Positions 34,796 through 43,874 of a stretch of DNA of 64,000 bases are shown in pieces. This stretch comes from Cohnella nanjingensis. GTDB lineage: Bacteria > Bacillota > Bacilli > Paenibacillales > Paenibacillaceae. The stretch's first letter is position 1. The number at the start of each line of letters is the position of its first letter. The notes beneath the pieces were generated by a model. It saw only the letters and a program-made list of their open reading frames with translations. It was not told the origin of the DNA and did not search any database. The stretch lies in assembly GCF_014212125.1 (NCBI RefSeq), contig NZ_JACJVP010000012.1, positions 20,909 through 84,908 on the forward strand, written 5' to 3'. Both the position numbers and the translations under genes were made by a program.

Positions 34796-34836
34796 ACGCT
34801 TCCGTATCTACGGTTTTGAAGGAAGGGGCAAGCGGC

Positions 34837-35244
34837 ATGCGGGGACAGGAATGGAAAAGGCTGGCGAAGTTCGCGCTCGTGGGCGGCATGAATACGGGGA
34901 TCGACGTGGCCCTGTTCGCCGTCCTGGTGTACGGGATCGGACTGTCATCCACGCCGTCGCAATTCATCTCGTACTTCATCGCGTTCTTGAACAGCTACTG
35001 GTGGAACAAACGATGGACCTTCCAGACCGGGGGCAAGCGCGACGCACGCGAGCTGATCCGCTTCGGCATCGTGAACTTGCTGTCGTTCCTGTTCGCGACG
35101 GGCGTTCTGCTCGCCTTCGAGAAGGGACTCGGGTTCTCGCCGATCGCGGCGAAGCTCCTCTCGGTCTTCGCTTCGCTCGCCGTGAACTACACCGGGAGCA
35201 AGCTGTGGGTATTCCGCAAAGAGACGCTGCGCCAGGATTCGTAG
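34837..35244 (+). CDS. GtrA-family membrane protein
   Basis: A 135-residue four-helix GtrA protein, a family thought to help move or position undecaprenyl-phosphate-linked sugars for polymer glycosylation. The signature is clear: KFALVGGMNTGIDVALFAVL in helix 1, SYFIAFLNSYWWNKRWTF in helix 2, RFGIVNLLSF in helix 3 and NYTGSKLWVF at the end. ATG 34837 is preceded by GGAAGGGG. No glycosyltransferase gene is next to it. Confidence 0.9.
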   Translation: MRGQEWKRLAKFALVGGMNTGIDVALFAVLVYGIGLSSTPSQFISYFIAFLNSYWWNKRWTFQTGGKRDARELIRFGIVNLLSFLFATGVLLAFEKGLGFSPIAAKLLSVFASLAVNYTGSKLWVFRKETLRQDS

Positions 35245-35266
35245 AATCGCGTATGTCATAGGAGAG

Positions 35267-35306
35267 CCGATAGACTGCCGACAGGGCGGGACTATCGGTT
35301 TTTTTT
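35267..35306 (+). terminator. Intrinsic terminator after gtrA-like gene
   Basis: CCGATAG and CTATCGG pair, with an inner GCC/GGC segment, followed by eight T. The terminator sequence overlaps the 3' end of the truncated oxidoreductase frame on the minus strand. Confidence 0.85.
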
Positions 35307-35867
35307 GTCGTTGAACCGTCCCCGAGCCAATCGTGCCGCCCTCTGCCGGAGGAGCGTCGATTTCGACTCACAGAATCTCAGAATGCCATTCCGTCGGTCC
35401 ACAAGGACGACGATTGATTCCCCCTTCCGGACTTTGGCCGCTTTATGAAGCATTCGGTAAGCCAACACGTAATTCAGTGCCAGGCAAGTCGCATCATCGG
35501 GTTCTATCCCATTGGGCACCGCGATGATTTCATTCTGATCCAGGCACGCATGTTCGGAATATCCCCCGCCGGAGACGGTCAACGCGGCGACCAACTGGCC
35601 TGGGCGAAAAGCAGAAACGCCGGCTCCTGTTTTCTCAATGACGCCTACCACTTCGGAACCAAGCGTCACAGGCGATTTTGGCGCTTTTTTGTGAAATGGA
35701 AGTGCCAGTTGCCCACTCCTAATCCACACGTCCCCGCTCGATACGGTCGAAGCTAAATTTCGGATCAATACCTCGCCCAGCTTCGGTTCGGGTACCGGCC
35801 TTTCAACGATCTGCAATACCTCCGGCCGGCCATATCGGGTAATGACGACACTTTTACTCATGCGCAT
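35292..35867 (-). pseudogene. Truncated zinc-type alcohol dehydrogenase/quinone oxidoreductase
   Basis: The first 155 residues match the N-terminal GroES-like catalytic domain of medium-chain quinone oxidoreductases (GRPEVLQIVERPVPEPKLGEVLIR then PVTLGSEVVGVIEKTG and YSEHACLD). The protein stops being homologous just after KGESIVVL, where the Rossmann fold with its GGxGxxG should begin, and ends in an unrelated 36-residue Arg-rich tail running into the neighbouring terminator. The normal length is about 320. The start (ATG 35867, AGGTGG upstream) is intact, so a stub may still be made. GC content is lower than the neighbours. It is divergent from a TetR regulator with operators between them. 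Confidence 0.75.
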
Positions 35868-35910
35868 TGCTTATCCACCTCTTTGCTCCATTGGATTGTA
35901 GTTCACAAAC

Positions 35911-35952
35911 GGAATTTAAATTCCACTTAATAATACGGAATATCGATTCCGT
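35911..35952. promoter_or_regulatory. Paired TetR-type operators
   Basis: Two palindromes share the form GGAAT-N4-ATTCC: GGAATTTAAATTCC at 35911-35924 and ACGGAATATCGATTCCGT at 35935-35952. Their centres are 26 bp apart. They lie between the divergent truncated oxidoreductase and the TetR gene, as expected for autoregulation and control of the target. Confidence 0.75.
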
Positions 35953-36007
35953 TTGTCAAAAACAATGATGATCAGGTAAGATGAATGACAAGAGGTGCAT
36001 TTCGAGC

Positions 36008-36646
36008 ATGAATGAAAATCATACGAACACGCCAATGGGCAGCAGTCTTTCACAGAATGCTTCCACCTTCGATACTGAACGCGCCAAATCGCTTCGCGTC
36101 GATGCCCAGCGAAACCGGGTGCGTATTTTGGATGCGGCCCTTTCCTTCTTCGCCGCGGAAGGGCTGTCCGTTCGAATCGAAGAAATCGCCCATCATGCTG
36201 GTGTAGGGATCGGTACGGTTTATCGCAATTTTCCGACCAAAGAGTTGCTGTTCGAAGCGGTCATTCAGAGATACCAGCAAAAGCTTGTTGAGGATGCGGA
36301 ATCATTGATCGACCACGATGATCCGGGAGAAGCTTTTTTTCATTACATTACTCGCGTGATTGAAGGCGGAGCGGCGAACAAAGCATTGAAGGCAGCCTTG
36401 TCCGGTTCAGAAATCGATATGAAGGCCGTGGCTTCCGGCATCTCCAACAATTTGCGGGACGTACTGGCAAAGCTTCTCGCCCGTGCTCAACAGAGCGGTT
36501 CCGTCCGCGCGGATATCGGTGCAGATCATATAAAAGCCCTGATGGTAGGCACCCTTCTGGCCATTGAACACAGTGCCGGGGAAGCTAGTTTGCCAACCGG
36601 CATCATTTCGGTTATTTGCGACGGACTTCGCACCCAGCCCAGTTAA
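36008..36646 (+). CDS. TetR/AcrR-family transcriptional repressor
   Basis: About 212 residues. The N-terminal helix-turn-helix domain (RVRILDAALSFFAAEGLSVRIEEIAHHAGVGIGTVYRNFPTKELLFEAV) is a clear TetR match; the C-terminal ligand/dimer domain (about residues 85-210) is of the SbtR-like type. Two ATGs exist (35981 and 36008); AGAGGTG sits before the second. The divergent quinone oxidoreductase gene it presumably controlled is truncated, so this may now be a regulator without a working target nearby. The paired palindromes upstream are its probable binding sites. Confidence 0.88.
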   Translation: MNENHTNTPMGSSLSQNASTFDTERAKSLRVDAQRNRVRILDAALSFFAAEGLSVRIEEIAHHAGVGIGTVYRNFPTKELLFEAVIQRYQQKLVEDAESLIDHDDPGEAFFHYITRVIEGGAANKALKAALSGSEIDMKAVASGISNNLRDVLAKLLARAQQSGSVRADIGADHIKALMVGTLLAIEHSAGEASLPTGIISVICDGLRTQPS

Positions 36647-36745
36647 CGTCTCGGCAATCGGATCACATTTTGGCCTTAGCGACACAAAAATGTACAGACA
36701 TAAATGGCACAAATCCCCCGATTATGAGTTCTATTTCTCCAAAAT

Positions 36746-36776
36746 AAAACCACGCTATGTTTCAGCGTGGTTTTTT
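36746..36776 (+). terminator. Intrinsic terminator of the TetR gene
   Basis: AAACCACGCT and AGCGTGG pair around ATGTTTC, followed by six T. Confidence 0.9.
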
Positions 36777-36847
36777 CAGTAAATCGCGATTCGCCCCCAT
36801 CGTTAAACTGACAGGCATACTCGATATATCGTCATTTGCCAGTCGGG

Positions 36848-37342
36848 TTAGAGCGCGTCTCCCAAGATCTGATTGAATTGCTCGAAGAACCGCTGGTCGT
36901 CCTCGTCGAAGCGTTCCTTCACCGGGCTGTCGATGTCGAGCACGCCGAGCAACGCGCCGTCCGCCGACCGCAGCGGCACGACGATCTCGGACTGGGAGGC
37001 GGCGTCGCAGGCGATATGCCCGGGAAACTGATGCACGTCCGCGACCCGGATCGTCTCGCCCTTCGCCGCCGAGGTCCCGCACACGCCCCGTCCGAGCGGG
37101 ATGCGAACGCAGGCGGGCAATCCTTGGAAGGGGCCGAGCACGAGCTCGCCGCCATCAAGCAGGTAGAATCCTACCCAATTGATGTCGCTCAGATAGGTCT
37201 GAAGCAGCGCGGAAGCGTTGGCGAGATTGGCGATGCGATTCGGCTCGCCGTCGATGAGATGGCGCAGCTGCTCGAGGAGCAGCCGGTCGTTGGATTGGCG
37301 ATCGTCGCCAAAGGTCTGTCGTTGAAACGTCGTCATGCGCAA
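36848..37342 (-). CDS. Free methionine-(R)-sulfoxide reductase (GAF domain, YtsP type)
   Basis: A 164-residue single GAF domain enzyme that reduces free methionine-R-sulfoxide. The catalytic cysteine set is recognisable: Cys in LPACVRIPLGRGVCGTSA and in PGHIACDAASQSEIVVPL, with the acidic LLGVLDIDSP segment after it. The TTG at 37342 has AGGAGG five bases upstream; ATG 37336 is the alternative. It belongs to oxidative stress repair and stands alone. Confidence 0.9.
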   Translation of the reverse strand: MRMTTFQRQTFGDDRQSNDRLLLEQLRHLIDGEPNRIANLANASALLQTYLSDINWVGFYLLDGGELVLGPFQGLPACVRIPLGRGVCGTSAAKGETIRVADVHQFPGHIACDAASQSEIVVPLRSADGALLGVLDIDSPVKERFDEDDQRFFEQFNQILGDAL

Positions 37343-37400
37343 GGCGGCCTCCTATCGAACGGATCTGATGCGTTGATCCTAGCAAGCCGGACGGCCGCCG

Positions 37401-37598
37401 TCAAGCCTTCGCGGCTGCGACGCTGACGGTCACCGGGGCAGACCAGACCGCGTACCCGCGATCGCCGATCCGGAAGCCCGCTATGGCGAAAAGGGTGTAA
37501 GTTCCGGGCTCGTCGATCTTCATCTCCTTAAAGGTTGTCTCTTCATAGACATAGCGTTGGCCAGGGGTCAGGTTTTTCTCATCCAGCGGGGGCGCCGT
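37401..37598 (-). pseudogene. Orphan C-terminal gene remnant
   Basis: On the minus strand a 65-codon frame reads like real protein (LTPGQRYVYEETTFKEMKID, then EPGTYTLFAIAGFRIGDRG and YAVWSAPVTVSV) and ends at TGA 37401-37403. Upstream an in-frame TAA at 37599-37601 and the dnaB promoter cut it off, with no start codon or ribosome-binding site. The beta-rich pattern resembles the end of an extracellular Ig-like or BsuPI-type inhibitor domain. It is probably the leftover of a deleted gene. Confidence 0.5.
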
Positions 37599-37650
37599 TT
37601 ATGCTACAATAGAAAGACTACTCTATGAAAAAAAGGTTGTCGAGTCCGCC

Positions 37651-39180
37651 ATGCGTGTGTCGAATAGGCTCGAATTCACGGAAAATCACCGCTACACCGC
37701 TTATCGCGACTTCGCGCTCAGCGGTCTGGAACGGAAAGTGCTGACGCATCTCTATCAACCGATGGTCGGCGCGTTCGCCGTCGGATTATATCTGCTGCTC
37801 TATCATCACCTCGGAGACGATCGGACGGGGTACGCGCCGGCCGAATCGCAGCGCAAGCTGTTCCTCGGTCTCGATCTGGAACTGAACGCGGCCGGTCGCA
37901 AGGCGCTCATTGAGCACGCCTCGAAGCTCGAAGCGGTCGGACTGCTGCAGGTGTATCGGCAGCATGATCCCGCATCGGAGGAGACGCTGTACGAATATGT
38001 GCTGATCCGTCCGCTGGCGCCCCCGGAATTTTTCGCGAACCTGCATTTGTCGTTGCTGCTGCGGGACAAGATCGGGAAGCCCGCGCTTCTCGAGCTGCGC
38101 GAATCGCTCGTGGCCGAGCAGCCGGCCGGCTTGGCCCGGTTCATGAACCGGGAAGAAGTGACCGTCCCGTTCTACGAGCTGTTCTCGATCAACCCGGCGA
38201 AGATCGATCCCGAGCTCGAGGCGGCGCTCGCCGAGACGGCTCCGACCCGCGAAGCGGGCAAGCAGCCGGCGCTGCCGGAGCGCATCCGCCACAGCGACAT
38301 GCTGCTGCGCTTCCCGCGCGGCTCCGCCAACCGCGGCTATGTCGAACGGCTGGGCCACGCGCCCGAATCGATGGCGCAGATCAATTATTTGGCGTACAAA
38401 TACGACATCGATATTCCGGAGATCAGCCGCCTGCTGGACGAAGACGGCATCTTCCGGACGGACGGCACCCTGCGGTGGGACGAGCTGCAGGCGCGCGCCA
38501 ACCTCATTTACCGCCAGGACCGCAAGCGCGGCGAGGAGCGGGAGCGGTACCTCGCGCGGACGGACGGCACGGACCGCGCGGAATCCGGCAACGACGAGGC
38601 GCCGTCCGAGTCGGAGGACGCGCCCTCCTCGGTTCCGCCGCTGGCGGTACCGGAGCGCTTCGGCCTCTCGGTGACGGTCGAGCTGTACAACCAGATGCTC
38701 CGCAGAGAGCCTTACACGCGGATGCTCGAACGGTACTTCCCCGGCACGGTGCCCGACGCTTTCGTACGAATTTTCGAGCGCATCGACTTGAACTACAAAT
38801 TGCCGGAACCCGTCATCAACGTCCTCATCCATTACGTGCTCGGCATGAACCATTCGCAGCGCCTGACGAAGAGCTTCATCGACTCGATCGCCACCAACAT
38901 GCTGGCCAAAGGGATCGACACGTTCGACAAGTCCGTGCTGTACATAGGGGAGCAGGAGAAGCTGAATCAGACGTTGGAGCGCCGCCGGCGCGGGGAGGAA
39001 GAGCCTGCGGCGGCCGGCGCGAAGGGAATGGGCGGCGGTTCATCGCGAAGTCGGAACGGCCAGCCCCGCCGCAAGCCGGCCATGCCGGTCGTCGAGGACC
39101 GGGGCTCAGAACCGGATATGTCGGAAGAAGAATTAACAAATATGCGAGAATTGGCTCGCAAATTGAAAAACCGTAATTGA
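37651..39180 (+). CDS. dnaB: Replication initiation/helicase-loading protein DnaB
   Basis: The Firmicute DnaB (not the helicase) acts with DnaD and DnaI to load the replicative helicase at oriC and at restart sites. The 509-residue protein has the N-terminal domain (NHRYTAYRDFALSGLERKVLTHLYQPMVG) and a C-terminal DnaB/DnaD-type block (LPEPVINVLIHYVLGMNHSQRLTKSFIDSIA), joined by a charged variable region (residues about 290-330). A disordered, basic tail follows. ATG 37651 with AAAGG; a TACAAT -10-like hexamer is at 37605-37610. It is followed after 28 bp by dnaI, the usual pair. Confidence 0.92.
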   Translation: MRVSNRLEFTENHRYTAYRDFALSGLERKVLTHLYQPMVGAFAVGLYLLLYHHLGDDRTGYAPAESQRKLFLGLDLELNAAGRKALIEHASKLEAVGLLQVYRQHDPASEETLYEYVLIRPLAPPEFFANLHLSLLLRDKIGKPALLELRESLVAEQPAGLARFMNREEVTVPFYELFSINPAKIDPELEAALAETAPTREAGKQPALPERIRHSDMLLRFPRGSANRGYVERLGHAPESMAQINYLAYKYDIDIPEISRLLDEDGIFRTDGTLRWDELQARANLIYRQDRKRGEERERYLARTDGTDRAESGNDEAPSESEDAPSSVPPLAVPERFGLSVTVELYNQMLRREPYTRMLERYFPGTVPDAFVRIFERIDLNYKLPEPVINVLIHYVLGMNHSQRLTKSFIDSIATNMLAKGIDTFDKSVLYIGEQEKLNQTLERRRRGEEEPAAAGAKGMGGGSSRSRNGQPRRKPAMPVVEDRGSEPDMSEEELTNMRELARKLKNRN

Positions 39181-39208
39181 TTGAATCGCAAGGAAGGGAG
39201 AGAGGCAG

Positions 39209-40159
39209 ATGGAATCCATGGCAGAAGCGCTACGGCGTTGGCAGGGATCTTCGAGCGCGATGCAGGATGCGGAGCGGACGGCGGAACGCGTGCTGCGCGA
39301 CCCGCTGGTGGCCAAGCTCAGAGAGCGTTACCCTGGCTTGGATGAAGCCGCGCTGCGGTCCAATCTGAACCGTCTGCATCAATGCTCGACCGAGTACCGC
39401 AACTGCCGGGACTGCCCGGGTCTCGAGCGGTGCCCGAACGATATGCAAGGTCACTTTACTCGCATTACTTGCGCTGAAGTGAACGGTCGATGGCAGGTAT
39501 ACGATCATAAGACCGCATGCAGTAAATGGACCGCCTATGAGCAAGAGAGACAGTTGCGGAATCGGGTAACAAGCTTCTACTTAGATGTCGATTTCTTCAA
39601 GGACGGATATGATCCGTTAGAGATGGCGGAATTGGATCCCGAACGCAGACGGGCCGTCAACCAATTGCTCCAATATGTGTATTCTACTCAAACCAATGGC
39701 CTCCAGAAAAAGGGTCTTTATTTAATGGGGAGTTTTGGTACGGGTAAAACTTATATGGCCGCCTATTTGTTACATGAGTTGGCCAAGGAAGGGCTGTCCG
39801 GCGTCATCGTCTACATGCCCGAATTCGTGGAGGACGCCAAGGCGCTCATGATGGAGCCGCAGAAGCTGAAGGAGACGCTCACGCTCATGAAGGAAGCGGA
39901 CCTGCTCGTCTTCGACGACATCGGGGCGGAGAACCTGAGCCCTTGGGTGCGCGATCACGTGCTGGGGGCGATCCTGAACTCCCGGATGAACCGCAAGCCG
40001 ACCTTCTACACGTCCAATCACGACTTGGAGGCGTTGGAGCGGCACTTCAGCTTCACGCACAAGGAAGGCGAAGAGATGCACAAGGGCCAGCGGCTGATGG
40101 ACCGCATCCGGCCGTTCGTCGATGTGGTGCACGTGCGCGGGAAGAACCAACGAGGGTAG
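39209..40159 (+). CDS. dnaI: Helicase loader DnaI
   Basis: A 316-residue AAA+ ATPase that loads the replicative helicase. The N-terminal domain carries zinc-binding residues (CSTEYRNCRDCPGLERC, residues about 55-71). The AAA+ part has Walker A GSFGTGKT near residue 171, Walker B LLVFDDIG near residue 232, and the sensor/Arg-finger tail MDRIRPFVDVVHV. Start ATG 39209 with GGAAGGGAGAG. Mid-gene codons are slightly AT-richer (39420-39780) than the flanks. It ends the dnaB-dnaI operon. Confidence 0.93.
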   Translation: MESMAEALRRWQGSSSAMQDAERTAERVLRDPLVAKLRERYPGLDEAALRSNLNRLHQCSTEYRNCRDCPGLERCPNDMQGHFTRITCAEVNGRWQVYDHKTACSKWTAYEQERQLRNRVTSFYLDVDFFKDGYDPLEMAELDPERRRAVNQLLQYVYSTQTNGLQKKGLYLMGSFGTGKTYMAAYLLHELAKEGLSGVIVYMPEFVEDAKALMMEPQKLKETLTLMKEADLLVFDDIGAENLSPWVRDHVLGAILNSRMNRKPTFYTSNHDLEALERHFSFTHKEGEEMHKGQRLMDRIRPFVDVVHVRGKNQRG

Positions 40160-40314
40160 CAGGGAAGCCCGCTCGGGCAAGCCCGGATCCGCAGGCGACC
40201 GCGCCGGCGCTGCCCGAGGATGGGGCGGAATAACAAGGCAGCGCGCAGGCCGGGAGGAAGCGCCGGGAAACCCGCGCCCGCCATCGAACGTACAACTGAA
40301 AAGATAGATCGGAC

Positions 40315-40345
40315 AAGCGCTGCCGCCGAGGTATAGCGCTTTTTT
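40315..40345 (+). terminator. Intrinsic terminator of dnaB-dnaI
   Basis: AAGCGCT and AGCGCTT pair around 13 nt, followed by six T. The preceding 155 bp from 40160 are GC-rich with no gene. Confidence 0.82.
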
Positions 40346-40398
40346 ATTTGTAGTGCCCAAGTATCAATTTTTTTTATATATTGTAAAAGAGGTAGTTA

Positions 40399-40428
40399 TT
40401 GACACTAAGCCTATCCGCCTGCTATGAT
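40399..40428 (+). promoter_or_regulatory. Promoter of the sulfate uptake operon
   Basis: A perfect -35 TTGACA (40399-40404), 18 bp, and -10 TATGAT (40423-40428), about 75 bp before the first gene. Confidence 0.8.
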
Positions 40429-40436
40429 TTCTCCAA

Positions 40437-40459
40437 TACCAACTAAACGGGTAGGAATT
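40437..40459 (+). promoter_or_regulatory. Candidate CymR-type sulfur operator
   Basis: Directly downstream of the -10, the sequence ends in GTAGGAATT. Together with the preceding TACCAACTAAAC it partly matches the long CymR consensus ending in ATNGGAATT as known from B. subtilis. CymR represses sulfate and cysteine genes when cysteine is plentiful. Several positions do not match, so this is tentative. Confidence 0.35.
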
Positions 40460-40503
40460 ATTCATAAACTCACCACCGGATAACCGGAGAAGGAGTGTTA
40501 CCG

Positions 40504-41601
40504 ATGCGTAACCTGAGATCCATTCGTCTATTGATTATCGCGGCTCTTATCGTGTCTGTCTTGTCCGCGTGCGGTGCCGGCAACGGCAAGAACAACGAAG
40601 GGAGCGCAAGCCCGAGCGGAAGCGCGGGAGCGAGCCCGAGCGCAAACAACAAGGAGAAGTCCCCGAAGTCGGTCGAGTTGCTGAACGTCTCGTACGACCC
40701 GACGCGCGAGCTGTACGTCGCCTTTAACAAGAGCTTCGCCGAGTATTGGAAGAAGGAGACGGGCCAGACGGTCAAGATCAATCAATCGCACGGCGGCTCC
40801 GGCGCGCAGAGCCGCAAAGTGCTGGATGGTCTGGAAGCCGACGTGGTCACTCTGGCGCTGGCGTACGATATCGATTCGCTCGCCGAGAAGGGATTGCTCA
40901 AAACCGATTGGCAGAAGTCGTTCGAATCCAACAGCTCGCCGTATACGTCGACGATCGTGTTCCTGGTTCGCAAGGGCAACCCCAAAGGCATCAAGGACTG
41001 GGGCGACCTGATCAAGAAAGACGTGCAAGTCATCACGCCGAATCCGAAGACGTCGGGCGGCGCCCGTTGGAATTATCTGGCGGCTTGGGGCTACGCGCTG
41101 AAGCAAAACGGCGGCGACGAGACCAAGGTCAAAGAATTCATGAAGCAGCTGTTCGACAACGTGCCCGTGCTGGATACCGGCGCCCGCGGCGCCACGACGA
41201 CGTTCGTCGAGCGCAAGATCGGCGACGTGCTGCTGGCCTGGGAGAACGAAGCCTACCTCGCGAAGAAAGAATACGGCGACGACTTCGAGATCGTCACGCC
41301 GTCGCTCAGCATCCTGGCCGAACCGCCGGTCGCCGTCGTCGACAAGGTCGTCGACAAGAAGGGGACACGCGACGTAGCGGAAGCTTACCTGAAGTACTTG
41401 TACACGCCGGAAGGCCAAGAGATCGCGGCCCAGAACTTCTATCGTCCCCGCCTGCAGGAAGTGGCCGATAAGTACAAGGACCAGTTCCCGCAGCTGAACC
41501 TGCTGACGATCGACGCGGACTTCGGCGGCTGGAAGACCGCGCAAGCGAAGCACTTCGCGGACGGCGGCACGTTCGATCAGATCTACACCAAAGGCTCTTA
41601 A
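40504..41601 (+). CDS. Sulfate ABC transporter substrate-binding lipoprotein
   Basis: A 365-residue Sbp/CysP-type sulfate or thiosulfate binding protein. The lipobox VLSACG anchors it to the outer face of the membrane. A short Ser/Gly/Asn spacer follows, then the family core: [41 protein letters not shown] and the [18 protein letters not shown] region near the end. ATG 40504 with AAGGAG eight bases upstream. It is first in an operon with two permease genes, so the substrate is very likely sulfate. Confidence 0.92.
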   Translation: MRNLRSIRLLIIAALIVSVLSACGAGNGKNNEGSASPSGSAGASPSANNKEKSPKSVELLNVSYDPTRELYVAFNKSFAEYWKKETGQTVKINQSHGGSGAQSRKVLDGLEADVVTLALAYDIDSLAEKGLLKTDWQKSFESNSSPYTSTIVFLVRKGNPKGIKDWGDLIKKDVQVITPNPKTSGGARWNYLAAWGYALKQNGGDETKVKEFMKQLFDNVPVLDTGARGATTTFVERKIGDVLLAWENEAYLAKKEYGDDFEIVTPSLSILAEPPVAVVDKVVDKKGTRDVAEAYLKYLYTPEGQEIAAQNFYRPRLQEVADKYKDQFPQLNLLTIDADFGGWKTAQAKHFADGGTFDQIYTKGS

Positions 41602-41628
41602 TCGGACGACGGGAGACGGGCGACTATC

Positions 41629-42465
41629 ATGGCTACTAACCGCAATCGGAGACAAGTGCTGCCGGGATTTCGGTTCACGCTAGGTTTTACCGTGCTGTAC
41701 CTGAGTTTGATCGTGCTCATCCCGCTGGCCGGATTGGTCATCAAGACGGCGGGGCTGACGCTGCCGCAGTTCTGGGACACCGTGACGAGCGCGCGCGTGC
41801 TGGCGTCCTATAGGGTGAGCTTGCTCACCGCCTTTTTCGCCGCGCTGGTCAACGTCGTGTTCGGCTTGCTGATCGCCTGGGTGCTGGTCCGGTACCGGTT
41901 CCCGGGGAAAAAGATCGTCGACGGCTTGATCGACATGCCGTTCGCCCTGCCGACGGCCGTAGCGGGCATCGCGCTGACGGCGATCTACGCGCCGAACGGC
42001 TGGATCGGCTCGCTGCTCGAGCCGCTCGGCATCAAGGTGGCGTACACCCCGCTCGGGATTACGGTGGCGCTCGTGTTCATCGGCCTGCCGTTCGTCGTCC
42101 GGACGGTGCAGCCGGTGCTCCAGGAGCTGGAGACCGACACGGAAGAAGCGGCCGTGCTGCTGGGCGCGCACCGCTGGCGGACGTTCCGCAAAGTGCTGCT
42201 GCCCGAGCTCGTCCCGCCGCTGATCACGGGGTTCGCGCTGGCGTTCTCCCGCGGCATCGGAGAGTACGGCTCGGTCGTCTTCATCTCCGGCAACATGCCG
42301 ATGAAGACGGAGATCACGCCGCTGCTCATCATCACGAAGCTCGAACAGTACGAATACAGCCAAGCGACCGCGATCGCGCTCGTCCTGCTGCTCATCTCGT
42401 TCGCGCTCCTGCTGCTCATCAATACGCTGCAACGGTGGACCAACCGCCGTCTGCGGTCGGCTTAG
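41629..42465 (+). CDS. cysT: Sulfate ABC transporter permease CysT
   Basis: A 278-residue inner membrane permease with about six helices and the ABC-permease EAA loop ([27 protein letters not shown]). [19 protein letters not shown] is the sulfate permease hallmark. It forms a heterodimeric channel with CysW. ATG 41629 follows 27 bp after the binding-protein gene. Confidence 0.93.
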   Translation: MATNRNRRQVLPGFRFTLGFTVLYLSLIVLIPLAGLVIKTAGLTLPQFWDTVTSARVLASYRVSLLTAFFAALVNVVFGLLIAWVLVRYRFPGKKIVDGLIDMPFALPTAVAGIALTAIYAPNGWIGSLLEPLGIKVAYTPLGITVALVFIGLPFVVRTVQPVLQELETDTEEAAVLLGAHRWRTFRKVLLPELVPPLITGFALAFSRGIGEYGSVVFISGNMPMKTEITPLLIITKLEQYEYSQATAIALVLLLISFALLLLINTLQRWTNRRLRSA

Positions 42466-42477
42466 GGAGGGATCGAC

Positions 42478-43350
42478 ATGGCTGGAGCCGTTACGACCGT
42501 CACCGAGCTGTCCGCGGATAAGCGTCCGAAGCACCTGGACGAATCGCGGGGCGTCCGCATCGTCCTCATCGCGATCGCCCTGCTGTTCGTCGGCCTCGTC
42601 GTCGTCCTGCCGATGATCACGGTCATCGCCCAAGCGTTCAAGAAGGGCTGGGAAGCCTACGCCTCCGCCATCTCGGATCCGGATGCGATCTCCGCGCTGA
42701 AGCTTACGCTGATTACGGCGCTGGTCGCCGTCCCGCTGAATACGCTGTTCGGCGCGGCTGCCGCCTGGGCGATCACGAAGTTCAAATTTCGCGGCAAGAA
42801 TCTGCTCATCACGCTGATCGATCTGCCTTTCGCGGTGTCGCCGGTCATCTCGGGCTTGGTCTACATCCTGCTGTTCGGCGCCCAAGGGCTGCTCGGCCCC
42901 TGGCTGATCGACCACGGCTACAAAGTCGTGTTCGCGACGCCGGGCATCATCCTCGCCACGATGTTCGTCACGTTCCCGTTCGTCGCCCGCGAGTTGATCC
43001 CGCTCATGGAGACCCAGGGAGCGCAGGACGAGGAAGCGGCGGTGAGCTTGGGCGCCAAGGGATGGCGGATCTTCTTCAAAGTCACGCTCCCCAATATCAA
43101 GTGGGGTTTGCTCTACGGCGTCATTCTCTGCAACGCGAGAGCCATGGGCGAATTCGGCGCCGTGTCCGTCGTCTCCGGGCATATCCGCGGCGAGACGAAT
43201 ACGCTGCCGCTCCATATCGAGATTCTGTACAACGAATACCAGTACACGGCCTCGTTCGCCGTCGCGTCGCTGCTCATGCTGCTCGCGGTCGTCACGCTCG
43301 TCATCAAAGGACTCATCGAAGGCAATTTGATCCGAAGCCGTCACAAGTAA
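42478..43350 (+). CDS. cysW: Sulfate ABC transporter permease CysW
   Basis: A 290-residue permease, partner of CysT. It has the EAA loop [28 protein letters not shown] and the [26 protein letters not shown] segment typical of CysW. Start ATG 42478 with GGAGGG. The operon has no cysA ATPase; the next gene is a small YezD-like protein, so the ATPase must be encoded elsewhere. Confidence 0.93.
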   Translation: MAGAVTTVTELSADKRPKHLDESRGVRIVLIAIALLFVGLVVVLPMITVIAQAFKKGWEAYASAISDPDAISALKLTLITALVAVPLNTLFGAAAAWAITKFKFRGKNLLITLIDLPFAVSPVISGLVYILLFGAQGLLGPWLIDHGYKVVFATPGIILATMFVTFPFVARELIPLMETQGAQDEEAAVSLGAKGWRIFFKVTLPNIKWGLLYGVILCNARAMGEFGAVSVVSGHIRGETNTLPLHIEILYNEYQYTASFAVASLLMLLAVVTLVIKGLIEGNLIRSRHK

Positions 43351-43379
43351 GGGACACAAAAAAGAAGGAGTGGTTGGCC

Positions 43380-43586
43380 ATGGCGAAGCCGTTGGAATTG
43401 AACGAAAGTTGGATCGAGCGTATCACGGATGCGGTCACCGGGCTGCAATACGGCAACGTGCAGATCGTGGTGCATGATGGACGCATCGTTCAGATCGAAC
43501 GGACGGAACGCCGCCGGTTCGACGAAGTGTCGGAACGTCGCGCCGCGCGGGAGGTTCCCCAAGGCGGGACCGCCACGACGAAATAA
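43380..43586 (+). CDS. yezD: YezD-like small protein (DUF2292)
   Basis: A 68-residue protein with the DUF2292 core: WIERITDAVTGLQYGNVQIVVHDGRIVQIERTER. The family is repeatedly found with sulfate/cysteine genes and is suspected to work in sulfur uptake, but its action is unknown. ATG 43380 with AAGGAG upstream. It lies 29 bp after cysW and ends the operon. Confidence 0.87.
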   Translation: MAKPLELNESWIERITDAVTGLQYGNVQIVVHDGRIVQIERTERRRFDEVSERRAAREVPQGGTATTK

Positions 43587-43626
43587 ACCGTCTTTCGATT
43601 CTTCAAGAGGCTGAGCTGGAAGGACG

Positions 43627-43655
43627 CCCGTTCGCGATGCGAGCGGGTTTTTTTT
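43627..43655 (+). terminator. Intrinsic terminator of the sulfate operon
   Basis: CCCG-T-TCGC and GCGA-G-CGGG pair around GAT, followed by eight T. The following 150 bp hold no recognisable feature. Confidence 0.88.
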
Positions 43656-43805
43656 GTGTGGCCGGAGCGGGAGTCGGGCAGCGGGCAAAGTTGGGCGGAC
43701 TTGAGGTTTGATGGAGGCGGAAGATCGGGGACGCGAATAAGTCCTGAGGTGCAATGGGCGTTCAGGGGAGGTCAACGGCGGGAGGAGCCGAGGGGACGGT
43801 ACACG

Positions 43806-43849
43806 AAAAAAGCATCCACCAATTCGCCGAATAGGCGGATGGGGATGCT
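43806..43849 (-). terminator. Intrinsic terminator of the YqzM-like gene
   Basis: On the minus strand AGCATCC and GGATGCT form the stem with inner CCGCC/GGCG pairing, followed by six T. Confidence 0.85.
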
Positions 43850-43874
43850 TCGCTTGGACCCTTGCGCGTGCGGA

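Noticed and set aside
41680..43359. 559-codon minus-strand open frame opposite cysT-cysW
   Set aside because: Asp/Arg/Glu/Gln-rich shadow of two certain permease genes.
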